Positions 8,969 through 17,467 of a DNA stretch of 64,000 nt are shown here, in pieces (the first letter of the stretch is position 1; the number at the start of each line of letters is the position of its first letter). This DNA comes from Acinetobacter calcoaceticus DSM 30006 = CIP 81.8 (lineage in GTDB: Bacteria; Pseudomonadota; Gammaproteobacteria; Pseudomonadales; Moraxellaceae), in NCBI RefSeq assembly GCF_000368965.1, contig NZ_KB849780.1:1674145-1738144 (forward strand), read 5' to 3'. Position numbers and translations under genes: made by a program. The notes beneath the pieces are model-generated. The model saw nothing but the letters and a program-made list of their open reading frames with translations. It made no database searches and was not told the origin of the DNA.

Positions 8969-10021
8969 ATGAAAACCATCAAAGGCCCTAGTATTCATCT
9001 TGCTCAATTCAGTGATGATGTTTTTCCTTTTAACCGCCTAGAAGATATTGCTGCTTGGGTATCAGGCCAAGGCTTTGAAGCGGTACAACTTCCTGCTTGG
9101 GATAAGCGTTTATTTGATGTCAATTTGGCAGCAGAAAGCCAAGATTATTGCGATGAAATATTAGGTACTTTAAACAATCATGGCTTAAAAATTAGTGAGT
9201 TAACGACTCATATTTTTGGTCAGTTAATGGCTGTGCACCCTGCTTATGACTCAATGTGCGATAACTTTGCCCCCTCTCATTTGCATGGCAATTCAGCGGC
9301 TAGAACCGAGTGGGCAAAACAGCAAATGCTCGCTTCAATTCAGGCATCTGCCCGCTTAGGGCTTAAAGACATGGGGACATTTTCAGGCTCTTTGGCGTGG
9401 CCTTATGTATTTCCATTTCCTCAAAGACCGTCAGGACTCATCGAAACGGCGTTTGATGAATTAGCGCGTCGCTGGCTTCCTATTTTGAATGCTTGTGATG
9501 AACAAGACGTAAACCTTTGCTATGAAATTCACTCCGGTGAAGATTTGCATGACGGCATTACATTTGAAATGTTTTTAGAGCGAACTCATAACCACCCACG
9601 TTGCAATATTCTTTTTGACCCAAGCCATTTTGTTTTGCAGCAACTGAACTATGTGGAATATATCGATATCTATAAAGATTTCATTCGCATGTTTCATGTT
9701 AAAGATGCCGAATTTAATCCAACAGGCCGCCAAGGAATGTATAGCGGCTATCAAAGCTGGGGAAATCGAGCAGCTCGATTCCGTTCTACGGGTGATGGTC
9801 AAGTTGACTTTAAAACGATTTTTTCCAAGTTAGCACATTACGACTACGAAGGCTGGGCAACGTTGGAGTGGGAATGCTGCCTAAAAAATAAGGATGATGG
9901 CGCACGCGAAGGTGCCGAGTTTATTAAGCAAAATATTATTCATGTCACCGATAAAGTGTTTGATGACTTTGCTGCTGCCCCTGTGAATCAGACTCAAATT
10001 AATCACTTATTAGGTATTTAA
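8969..10021 (+). CDS. Sugar phosphate isomerase/epimerase-like TIM-barrel protein
   Basis: 350 residues of the AP-endonuclease-2/xylose isomerase-like TIM-barrel family. Likely metal ligands are Glu186 (YEIHSGE), Asp217 and His220 (FDPSH), His243 and Asp246 (FHVKD), and Glu300 (LEWE), all on the expected strand ends. It probably isomerises or epimerises a sugar or related polyol. It is the first gene of a three-gene plus-strand set with two alpha/beta hydrolases, 21 bp before the next, and is likely repressed by the TetR at 8189. Substrate unknown. Confidence 0.8.
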   Translation: MKTIKGPSIHLAQFSDDVFPFNRLEDIAAWVSGQGFEAVQLPAWDKRLFDVNLAAESQDYCDEILGTLNNHGLKISELTTHIFGQLMAVHPAYDSMCDNFAPSHLHGNSAARTEWAKQQMLASIQASARLGLKDMGTFSGSLAWPYVFPFPQRPSGLIETAFDELARRWLPILNACDEQDVNLCYEIHSGEDLHDGITFEMFLERTHNHPRCNILFDPSHFVLQQLNYVEYIDIYKDFIRMFHVKDAEFNPTGRQGMYSGYQSWGNRAARFRSTGDGQVDFKTIFSKLAHYDYEGWATLEWECCLKNKDDGAREGAEFIKQNIIHVTDKVFDDFAAAPVNQTQINHLLGI

Positions 10022-10042
10022 GGAATCGTAAGAGAACTCAAC

Positions 10043-10942
10043 ATGAAAACTCAATTATTCAATGAAAACTCATATAACGAATTCCATCATCATTACACTC
10101 ACATCGAAAGTAAAAAATTACACTACGTCACCTTAGGGCAAGGTCCAGCTGTATTACTTATTCCAGGTTGGCCGCAAACATGGTACGCGTGGCACAAAGT
10201 CATGGTTGAACTGGCGAAACAGGGTTATCGAGCAATCGCAGTTGATTTACCCGGAACAGGAAATTCAGCTCCACTGGATGGAAGTTACGATACGGGGCGT
10301 ATTGCTAAAATTTTATCGATGCTCATGACTGAACTTGAATACCCAACTTATTCGGTTGTTGGTCATGATATTGGGATGTGGGTTGCCTATGCGCTTGCAT
10401 CTGACTTTCCTGAGTCAGTGACTCGTCTTGCGGTAACAGAAGCAGTGATTCCCGGTTTAGCGCCCGCACCTCCTATTTTTGTTGAGCCGAGTGAAAATAT
10501 CTTTCTTTGGCACTTCATGTTTAACCAGACCTTAGATTTACCCGAAGCCTTAATCGCGGGCCGTGAAGATACTTATTTAAATTATATGTTTGATAAATGG
10601 TCGTGGCACAAAGATAAAGTGGCGATTGAAACTTATATTGAAGCCTATAAAATTCCGGGTCGATTAACGGCGGGTTTTAATTATTACCGCTCTATTCCAG
10701 AGACCATTCGTCAAAATAAAATCAGAGAAACTAAAAGCTTAGAAATGCCAGTTTTAGCAATAGGTGCTGAACATGCCACAGACAATGCACCTTATGAAAC
10801 CATGAAAAAGGTTTCACCGCATTTAACCAGTGCAATTGTAAAAGACTGCGGTCATTTCATTATGGAAGAACAGTCAGAAACATTCAGCTCTCTCATTTTA
10901 GATTTTTTGCAGCAGGAAAAAAGCCATGCCTCTACTTGCTGA
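10043..10942 (+). CDS. Alpha/beta hydrolase, epoxide hydrolase/dehalogenase type
   Basis: 299 residues with the alpha/beta-hydrolase fold. The oxyanion-hole segment is LIPGWPQTWYAW, with the HG position replaced by PGW. The nucleophile elbow is GHDIG, giving Asp109 as nucleophile instead of Ser, and the catalytic His is His271 in DCGHFIMEE. An aspartate nucleophile points to an epoxide hydrolase or haloalkane dehalogenase. A signal peptide is absent. It lies in the TetR-controlled set and its 3' end overlaps the next gene by 17 bp, so the two are translationally coupled. Confidence 0.85.
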   Translation: MKTQLFNENSYNEFHHHYTHIESKKLHYVTLGQGPAVLLIPGWPQTWYAWHKVMVELAKQGYRAIAVDLPGTGNSAPLDGSYDTGRIAKILSMLMTELEYPTYSVVGHDIGMWVAYALASDFPESVTRLAVTEAVIPGLAPAPPIFVEPSENIFLWHFMFNQTLDLPEALIAGREDTYLNYMFDKWSWHKDKVAIETYIEAYKIPGRLTAGFNYYRSIPETIRQNKIRETKSLEMPVLAIGAEHATDNAPYETMKKVSPHLTSAIVKDCGHFIMEEQSETFSSLILDFLQQEKSHASTC

Positions 10943-11840
10943 AATTGAAAACTGGCTTAAGTCCAAACCAAGTACACAAGAAATAAACTCGTTGCAAGAG
11001 CTAAGGGAACAAGTAAATAAAGACATTATTGATCAGCAAGGCATTCAACATGATGTAAGCTATCAGCACAGTTTTTATGTTGCTGTTTCAGATGATATGG
11101 AAATTGAGGTTCGTGTTTATGTTCCCTATTCACTAGAAAACGCTGAGCAACGGCCCGCTTTAGTTTTTGCTCATGGTGGAGGCTGGTGTCTGGGAAGTTT
11201 AGATGCATGGGACCGCTCGTGTCGGTTATTAGCAGAATCCACTCAACTGGTTGTGTTTTCTGTGGATTATCGTTTGGCTCCAGAGTTTAAGTTTCCAACT
11301 CCTCTAAATGATTTTTTTACGGCATTCCGCTATATCAGTGAGAATGCGTCACTGTTTGGAATTGACCGAAACCGTATTGCTGTAGGTGGAGATAGTGCGG
11401 GCGCAAACATAGCTGCCGCCTCATGTCTCATGGCAAAACAACATCCAGAAATTAAGGTAAGCCATCAACTTCTTTTCTACCCAGCCTTAGATGCCACGAT
11501 GAGTAGCAATTCTTATAGCCAATACGCTGAAGGTTATGGTTTGGACTCATCCACAATGGTTTATTGCTGGGATCAATATGCGCCGCATGAAAGTGAAAAA
11601 CAGAATGAACTTGTAAGTCCGTTACTCGCTCAGTCTTTAGAGGGGCTACCGAATGCGACCATTTTTATTTGTGAATATGATCCCGTTCGGGATGATGGTG
11701 AAAGATATGCTAAAAAATTGAGAGATGCTGATATTCAGGTGAACTTTCATTTATTAGATGGAATGATTCATGGTGCTATTCACATGCTGAACATTAGTCC
11801 CGAAAAGGTAAAATCTATATATAGTAAAATTCGTATGTAG
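10926..11840 (+). CDS. Alpha/beta hydrolase, hormone-sensitive-lipase family
   Basis: 304 residues of the HSL esterase group. The oxyanion motif is HGGGW at residues 83-87, the nucleophile is Ser157 in GDSAGA, and the rest of the triad is Asp252 (DPVRDDG) and His282 (MIHGAIH). It should hydrolyse short acyl esters or lactones. The start overlaps the upstream hydrolase by 17 bp. With the isomerase and the aspartate hydrolase it forms a small catabolic operon, perhaps for a glycoside or lactone. The gene is followed by a strong hairpin at 11877-11920. Confidence 0.88.
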   Translation: MPLLAEIENWLKSKPSTQEINSLQELREQVNKDIIDQQGIQHDVSYQHSFYVAVSDDMEIEVRVYVPYSLENAEQRPALVFAHGGGWCLGSLDAWDRSCRLLAESTQLVVFSVDYRLAPEFKFPTPLNDFFTAFRYISENASLFGIDRNRIAVGGDSAGANIAAASCLMAKQHPEIKVSHQLLFYPALDATMSSNSYSQYAEGYGLDSSTMVYCWDQYAPHESEKQNELVSPLLAQSLEGLPNATIFICEYDPVRDDGERYAKKLRDADIQVNFHLLDGMIHGAIHMLNISPEKVKSIYSKIRM

Positions 11841-11876
11841 ATATATTTTTCCATTATTCAAACATATTGCTTAGTC

Positions 11877-11920
11877 GGGCCACTCTTCAGAATTGTTTAA
11901 TTACACATCTGGAGTGGCCC
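11877..11920. terminator. Hairpin between convergent genes
   Basis: Arms GGGCCACTC (11877-11885) and GAGTGGCCC (11912-11920) pair perfectly, with an added inner CAGA/TCTG pairing. It lies between the esterase and the convergent phosphatase gene. There is no clear U-run on either strand, so termination is likely but not certain. Confidence 0.45.
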
Positions 11921-11961
11921 AATCACATTTTAACTATGGATGTCGGTTATCCGAGTTACGC

Positions 11962-13908
11962 TTATGACACCGTGAACTTAACGCTATTATTTTGATAGAT
12001 TGGCGTAATATCCTTGCCATTCAGTGTCACTTTTTTGTAGGTGCCTTGGACTTTTTTAGCTGATAACACCGTATACGTTCCTGCCGCTAAATTGTCTTTT
12101 GTAACGAGCTGCAATGTTCCATTTAAAGTAAGCGTATTTGCCACCTGAACTGCTGGAAGTACATTCGATTTAAAAGTGATGTTGAATGTGGTCCCTGCAA
12201 GCTGAGTTAAATTACCCGCAATATTAACTGTTTTAGCTGAGTTGGTTTTTAATAGGCTATTTTCATGCATATAAATATCGCCTTGACCAGCACCATGCTC
12301 AGACAATATTTCTAAACCACCTTGCTTTAAATCAATACCGCCCGTAAATGCGTTATTTCCTGTCAGTGCTAAAGTTCCCGTGCCTAATTTAGTGAGTTTA
12401 CCTGCACCCGTAATATCATTACTCCATTGGTCATATTGGCTAAAGCCACCTAAACTTGCATCCATGGTCAGATTTACATCACCATCAAAGCTGCCATAAC
12501 CTGCACCCGCTCTAAACAGGTTTAAGCGACCGTAGCCTTCTACGTCATCCATGACAGGATAACCCGAAGCAAGAGCAGTCGATTTCAAAACTACACGGCG
12601 CTGATCGGCAGTTAAATAAGGAAGTCTGGTTTCCAATAAAACTTCGGCCCCTTTAGGCACTGTTGCTATTTTTGTTTTATCGCCAATTTGGTTAAAACCA
12701 TAGGTCATCCAGTGATTCACCTGCAGTTTTAATTTTTCAAGATCGGCAAAACGATCATTCGCGTCATACGGTGTTTTAGACAAACTATTAAACGACTCAA
12801 ACGTTGAGCTATTGGTTTCTTTCATAAGCTGTGTTTGAGCTTGTAAATAAACTTCTTTTCGTTGCTCAACAGTCATGGCATTTAAGTTTGCAACATCTGC
12901 GGCAATCGACTGAAGTCGTCCGCCAATCACATCCATGGCTGAATGCATGCCCGCAATAATACGTGAATCACCCAAATCTAAACCACGCGCGATCAGTTCC
13001 TGATAACGCTGAGGCACTAAATAAGCCATTGCAATTGCATTTCGGCCAGCTTCAGCCGTGTGTCCGCTTGGGAATCCACCGTCAGTTGCAGGCGTACTAC
13101 TTTTTGCAGACTCTAAACTAGGCACTACAATAACTTCAGGACTCCAACGCCACGGGCGAGCATATTTATAAAAACGTTTTGCTGACTCTGTCGATGAGTT
13201 ATTCCCCATCGCTTGAACAAATTCAACGACTTTTCCAAAGTTGGTGTTTCCATCAGCCATCGTCAGCCCACTATTATTGCCTTTGTCATCATATTTTACT
13301 TGTGCAGCATCGGCTGGTACTGAATTGATTGTTGTAGTCTGCCCAGTGAGTTTTCGCCACGGATCGGTTAATGCTCCCATCCCTGTCGTTACGCTATAAC
13401 TTTTCCCACGTCTATCATCTAAATAGGCACGAATAGCTTCTTCTTCTGTACGCTTATGCGTGGTCTGAATGGAATAATTAATATTGTAGTTCAATACATC
13501 CGCATTCTTTTTTGTACCGTCCGTACTGTCGCCCGGTAAACCTGTCCAGTTTGATTCGACTACGGCAGGAAAGCCATCTTTTGCCTCCGCAGACTGTCCT
13601 GCATCTACAAACAAACTTGAGGGCGTCCATACATTTAAAAATCCGCTCAGCACACGCACCCCAGCATTTGTTTCAACCGTTGCGTAACGTGCATCGCCAC
13701 GTTGATTGGTCATCCATGAATCTACAATAGTGGTGATATTTGATGGGACTGGAGCAGTATCCTCAAAGCCTACGCCCTTTGGCACTGCGGGTATTCCTTG
13801 ATTTGCTGCCGAATTATCATCAGAAGAATTGCTGTCATTACACCCTGAAAAAAAGACCGAACAAGAGATAAGAGAAAGTAAAAGTGTATTTATTTTAAAG
13901 CTTGACAT
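11962..13908 (-). CDS. PAP2-family acid phosphatase lipoprotein with beta-strand repeat tail
   Basis: 648 residues. The N-terminus is a lipoprotein signal with FSGC, Cys23 being the acylated residue. The full PAP2 signature is present: Lys254-x6-Arg261-Pro262, PSGH at 290-293, and Ser325-Arg326-x5-His332-x3-Asp336. This indicates an active class A-type acid phosphatase. The C-terminal 150 residues carry an autotransporter-associated beta-strand repeat (LTKLGTGTLALTGNNAFTGG) without a full translocator barrel. It is likely anchored in the outer membrane or periplasm and scavenges phosphate from esters. The domain mix is unusual but I recall similar proteins in Acinetobacter. Confidence 0.88.
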   Translation of the reverse strand: MSSFKINTLLLSLISCSVFFSGCNDSNSSDDNSAANQGIPAVPKGVGFEDTAPVPSNITTIVDSWMTNQRGDARYATVETNAGVRVLSGFLNVWTPSSLFVDAGQSAEAKDGFPAVVESNWTGLPGDSTDGTKKNADVLNYNINYSIQTTHKRTEEEAIRAYLDDRRGKSYSVTTGMGALTDPWRKLTGQTTTINSVPADAAQVKYDDKGNNSGLTMADGNTNFGKVVEFVQAMGNNSSTESAKRFYKYARPWRWSPEVIVVPSLESAKSSTPATDGGFPSGHTAEAGRNAIAMAYLVPQRYQELIARGLDLGDSRIIAGMHSAMDVIGGRLQSIAADVANLNAMTVEQRKEVYLQAQTQLMKETNSSTFESFNSLSKTPYDANDRFADLEKLKLQVNHWMTYGFNQIGDKTKIATVPKGAEVLLETRLPYLTADQRRVVLKSTALASGYPVMDDVEGYGRLNLFRAGAGYGSFDGDVNLTMDASLGGFSQYDQWSNDITGAGKLTKLGTGTLALTGNNAFTGGIDLKQGGLEILSEHGAGQGDIYMHENSLLKTNSAKTVNIAGNLTQLAGTTFNITFKSNVLPAVQVANTLTLNGTLQLVTKDNLAAGTYTVLSAKKVQGTYKKVTLNGKDITPIYQNNSVKFTVS

Positions 13909-14060
13909 GATGTGACCCGTTTAATAAATATTCGTATCTTCCACCATTAATGTTTAGTTGTTATTACATATCACCAGTTAATTTAAATTTATTCTAAACA
14001 ATATAACTCCACTTTTTACGCTCTATGTTTCTCTAGTAAAGGCTGAAATGGCCCTTTTGC

Positions 14061-15440
14061 TTATATATTGAAATGTGGTACTTGTTTAAGAAAATCATTT
14101 AATGGCATTGGACATCCCCATAAATAGCCTTGAAACTCTGTGCAGCCATTGTTTTTAAAAACGCTAAACTGTTCAGCGGTTTCAATTCCTTCTACTAACA
14201 CACGAAGGTTCAAATCTAGTCCAATTTTAATAATACCAGTGACTAATTTATTACTACGTTTATCATCCAAAGCTGCTTGTACAAAGCTACGATCAATCTT
14301 GATTTGTCTAATGGGCATTTTTTGTAAATAGCTTAAAGATGAATATCCTGTACCAAAATCATCAAGAGAAAGCTGAATTCCTTGTTTAGATAAGATATGC
14401 ATTTTTTCGATGACGCTCACACAATTATTTAAAGCAATATTTTCAGTGATTTCTAATATGAGTCGAGATGGATTTATCTCATACTGCTGAATCAGCCCGA
14501 TCACAGTCTGATCAAAGTTTGGTTGCATGAAGTGATCAGCACTCATATTGATTGAAAGTGTAAGATCTTTGGTCTCGTCTTTTTTACTCCAATCTTTTAA
14601 AACTTTGCAGGCTTGAGCCAATACCCACTCCCCAATCTCTGGCATTAACCCAAAAGTTTCAGCCGCGGGAATAAAATCTTTTGTGGGAACATAACCTAAA
14701 ACAGGATGTTGCCATCGTAATAAAGCTTCTGCGCCAATTAGTATTTCAGAAGCATTGATTTGCGGTTGATAAAAAAGCTCAAATTGTTCTTTAGCCAGCG
14801 CTAAACGTAGATCTTGCACCATGGTATTTTCTGTTTGTATCTCTAATTGCATGGCATAAATCGAAATACAAATCATGAGGGTAGCAACACATGTCGCTAT
14901 CCATCCGCCATGATCACGAATATTTTCCGATAAAGGTATTGCACTATCGAGTGTAAAAGAACTTCCACTAAAAAATATAAAGGATGCGATCGATAGGATA
15001 ATTAAAGCGATTTGTAAAAAGCTCGGATCTCTGCGGTAATTTAAATATCCTAATATGGCTCCAGCGGGTAAAAACAAATGAGCTACCCGAGGACGATCCA
15101 ATGTAGCTACATCAAAAATTAGGCAAAAAACCACAGGAAAAGCCAAAAGAACAACTTGTGATAGAAGAATACCAGCCGAAATTCGGCGTATATAAATTAA
15201 ATAAAGACTAAATATGGATACTAATGTGAAAAACACATCCATATAAACAATCAGCCACATTTGTGCAAATGCGAAATATATGGTCCAAAAAAAGCAAAAG
15301 ATAATGCAAATAAAAATATTTACTTTAGCAGCAATTGTAAGTTGTTGGTCCTGTATGGCACGGTAATTTTTCTTGTGTTTTTTTAAGTAAGACGGAGCAA
15401 TCATAAAATCAACCGTAAAATATTTCTTCATAGGCCCCAT
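14061..15440 (-). CDS. Membrane-bound EAL-domain c-di-GMP phosphodiesterase
   Basis: 459 residues. About six hydrophobic helices span residues 40-195, followed by an EAL domain (about 210-455). The catalytic set looks intact: Glu238 in EALLRW, Asn298, Glu330 and Glu333 (EITE), Asp360-Asp361 (DDFGTGYSS), Lys381, Glu417 (EGIE) and Gln437. There is no GGDEF domain, so it should degrade c-di-GMP to pGpG in response to a membrane-sensed signal. ATG 15440 is followed by another ATG three codons later (15431) and either could be used. It is monocistronic. Confidence 0.9.
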   Translation of the reverse strand: MGPMKKYFTVDFMIAPSYLKKHKKNYRAIQDQQLTIAAKVNIFICIIFCFFWTIYFAFAQMWLIVYMDVFFTLVSIFSLYLIYIRRISAGILLSQVVLLAFPVVFCLIFDVATLDRPRVAHLFLPAGAILGYLNYRRDPSFLQIALIILSIASFIFFSGSSFTLDSAIPLSENIRDHGGWIATCVATLMICISIYAMQLEIQTENTMVQDLRLALAKEQFELFYQPQINASEILIGAEALLRWQHPVLGYVPTKDFIPAAETFGLMPEIGEWVLAQACKVLKDWSKKDETKDLTLSINMSADHFMQPNFDQTVIGLIQQYEINPSRLILEITENIALNNCVSVIEKMHILSKQGIQLSLDDFGTGYSSLSYLQKMPIRQIKIDRSFVQAALDDKRSNKLVTGIIKIGLDLNLRVLVEGIETAEQFSVFKNNGCTEFQGYLWGCPMPLNDFLKQVPHFNI

Positions 15441-15814
15441 CTTGATCGTTCATCATCCATTTCAGGATTCAATCAATAAAACTTAATGTCTTACACCTTT
15501 GTTATTTATATTATTAGTTTTTCGATCAAGTATTTTTTCCTATTTTTGGCAAAGCCCGCTTATTTAATAAATGTGGTTAAAAAACATCACTTTTCAATGA
15601 CCTCTATAATTTAAAATATAACCATACAACAATACACGTCTCTACTAGGCTGGCACAAGGCTTGGATGCCAAAAGTGGCTCCCCTTCAACTCTTTTTTTC
15701 ACGTCGTCAAAATGGCTGACTTATCTTTTTTAGTCCTATAAAAAAACCTGTTTCAAGCAATACCATTCATCCATTAGTTCATCCAACTTCTTACAATATA
15801 TAGTTTCCATTATT

Positions 15815-15839
15815 GATATTAATAATAATTATCATTACT
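15815..15839. promoter_or_regulatory. Two overlapping Fur boxes upstream of the fecI-like gene
   Basis: The 19-mer at 15815-15833 matches the Fur consensus GATAATGATAATCATTATC at 16 of 19 positions. A second 19-mer shifted by exactly 6 bases (15821-15839) matches at 14. Overlapping sites with a 6-base shift are typical of Fur operators that bind two dimers. This implies iron repression of the sigma factor and its downstream genes. It lies in the 465-bp gap from 15441, in which I see no other gene. Confidence 0.75.
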
Positions 15840-15905
15840 ATTTAAGAATATCTTAAATGTTTGTTTAATTGTGCTACTCATTACCAATTTGTGGGCTCCT
15901 CTGCT

Positions 15906-16412
15906 ATGAACCTGAATGTAGATAAACAAGTATGGTTTAGCCAAATTTACCGTTCTCAGCAAACCACGCTCTTGTCATGGTTTAAACATAAACTTCAGCA
16001 TCATCATCAATCTGAAGACTTGAGTCAGGAAGTGTTTTATCGTGCTTTAAAAAGTGAATATAGTTTTAAACAAATTAAAGAGCCACAAGCATGGCTAATG
16101 GGGATCGCCAAGCATGTCATTATTGACCATTGGCGCCGTCAACATATTGAAAATCTCTATCTCGATGCCCTACAGCATCTTCCAGAAGAATATTACCCCT
16201 CTGCCGAACATGAAGTTTATATTCAAGAAACCCTATATCAGGTTCATTTAATTTTAGAAAAGCTCCCCACCCGAACGGCTCAAGTGTTTTTGATGTCGCA
16301 ACTAGACGGTATGACTTATCGAGAAATTAGTGAAAAAATCAATATTTCTGAGGCAACTGTAAAAAGAGATATGAAACAAGCTTTTTTGGCATGTATAGAC
16401 CTTTATAATTAA
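15906..16412 (+). CDS. fecI: FecI-like ECF sigma factor
   Basis: 168 residues from ATG 15906; a TTG at 15861 would add 15 residues but has no better ribosome site. Region 2 includes EDLSQEVFYRAL and WLMGIAKHVIIDHWRR. Region 4 includes LPTRTAQVFLMSQLDGMTYREIS, followed by a helix-turn-helix. This is the iron-starvation ECF sigma family. It should direct transcription of the TonB-dependent receptor gene downstream when its FecR partner signals. Fur boxes upstream imply iron repression. The symbol is by family; the siderophore system served need not be ferric citrate. Confidence 0.88.
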   Translation: MNLNVDKQVWFSQIYRSQQTTLLSWFKHKLQHHHQSEDLSQEVFYRALKSEYSFKQIKEPQAWLMGIAKHVIIDHWRRQHIENLYLDALQHLPEEYYPSAEHEVYIQETLYQVHLILEKLPTRTAQVFLMSQLDGMTYREISEKINISEATVKRDMKQAFLACIDLYN

Positions 16413-16442
16413 ACCCGTTAAACGCGCTTAAATTGCTACCCT

Positions 16443-17399
16443 ATGTCAGATATTACGAAAATTCCTCACCATGTTTTAGATGCAGCCGCAGATTGGTTGG
16501 TACTTTTGCATTCAGGGGAAATGACAGCGTTACAGCAGCAACAGTTTGAGCAATGGAAAGCTGAAAAAAAAGAACATCAATTAGCACTCCAGCAAATGGA
16601 AAAGTTTAGCCATGGTTTAACAAACCTTGCAGGTAACTTCCCTTCCGAAGCGTTAGTCCAGTCCAATCAAAAATTTAATCTCGCTGCTAAACGCAATATG
16701 CTGTTAAGTCTTTCGGGCTTAGCCATTGTTGGTTTGTCGGTATATTTCATCCCTTGGGAAAAATGGCAGTCCGACTATCACACCAAAGTCGGTGAAATTA
16801 AAAAAGTATCGTTAAAAGATGGTTCACAACTCATTATGGCAAGTAATTGCTATATCGATATAAATTTCACACAAGAAACACGTCAAATAAAATTAATTGA
16901 TGGCGAAATCTATATTGAAACAGCAAAAGATGCTCAGCATCGGCCGTTTATTGTCGAAACAAAAAATGGTCCAGTAGAAGCCTTAGGTACTCAATTTTCA
17001 GTGAGACAAGAAAGTAGCGAACAAACAAAGGTTAAAGTTTATAAGCATGCAGTAGCAATTGAACCAGAGAACTCATCTAAACGGCAGATATTAAAACAAG
17101 GTCAGCGTGCTTTTTTTGATGAAAAATATATTTCAAAATCACTCCCGCTCGATAACGATCAACCTTACTGGACGCAACAACTTTTAGTCGTAGATCAATG
17201 GCCACTACAAAAAGTATTGGATGAATTATTCCGCTATAAAAAGGGAACCTATAGCATCGATCCGGAATTGAAAGATATTAAGATTTCTGGCGTGTTTTCT
17301 CTAAAAAATCCTGAGCAAAGCTTAGAAACTTTGGCCTATAGCCATCAACTTGAACTGACCTATTACAGTCCTTATCTGTTAAATATTAAAAAAAGATAA
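16443..17399 (+). CDS. fecR: FecR-like transmembrane sigma regulator
   Basis: 318 residues. Residues 10-55 form the DUF4880/FecR N-terminal sigma-binding domain (AADWLVLLHSGEMTALQQQQ). A single membrane helix lies at about 86-104, and residues 115-205 are the periplasmic FecR domain (DGSQLIMAS, DGEIYIET). The C-terminal part (about 245-318) resembles the STN-like secretin domain that contacts the receptor's signalling domain. It lies 30 bp after the sigma gene and 68 bp before the receptor gene, the standard cell-surface signalling order. Confidence 0.88.
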   Translation: MSDITKIPHHVLDAAADWLVLLHSGEMTALQQQQFEQWKAEKKEHQLALQQMEKFSHGLTNLAGNFPSEALVQSNQKFNLAAKRNMLLSLSGLAIVGLSVYFIPWEKWQSDYHTKVGEIKKVSLKDGSQLIMASNCYIDINFTQETRQIKLIDGEIYIETAKDAQHRPFIVETKNGPVEALGTQFSVRQESSEQTKVKVYKHAVAIEPENSSKRQILKQGQRAFFDEKYISKSLPLDNDQPYWTQQLLVVDQWPLQKVLDELFRYKKGTYSIDPELKDIKISGVFSLKNPEQSLETLAYSHQLELTYYSPYLLNIKKR

Positions 17400-17467
17400 A
17401 AAAACATGACCCTTTTTTTGATCTGGTTCGACTTATAGAGAAATACACTCTCTGTCGAGAAGACCAC

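Noticed and set aside
11962..13908. Classifying the phosphatase as an autotransporter
   Set aside because: There is no C-terminal 12-strand barrel, only one beta-strand repeat region; the N-terminus is a lipoprotein signal.
15712..15727. 16-base match to the start of mutS (ATGGCTGACTTATCTT at about 54664)
   Set aside because: No match extends on either side and the reading frame here is not open. One 16-base match is near what is expected by chance in a 64-kb AT-rich window.
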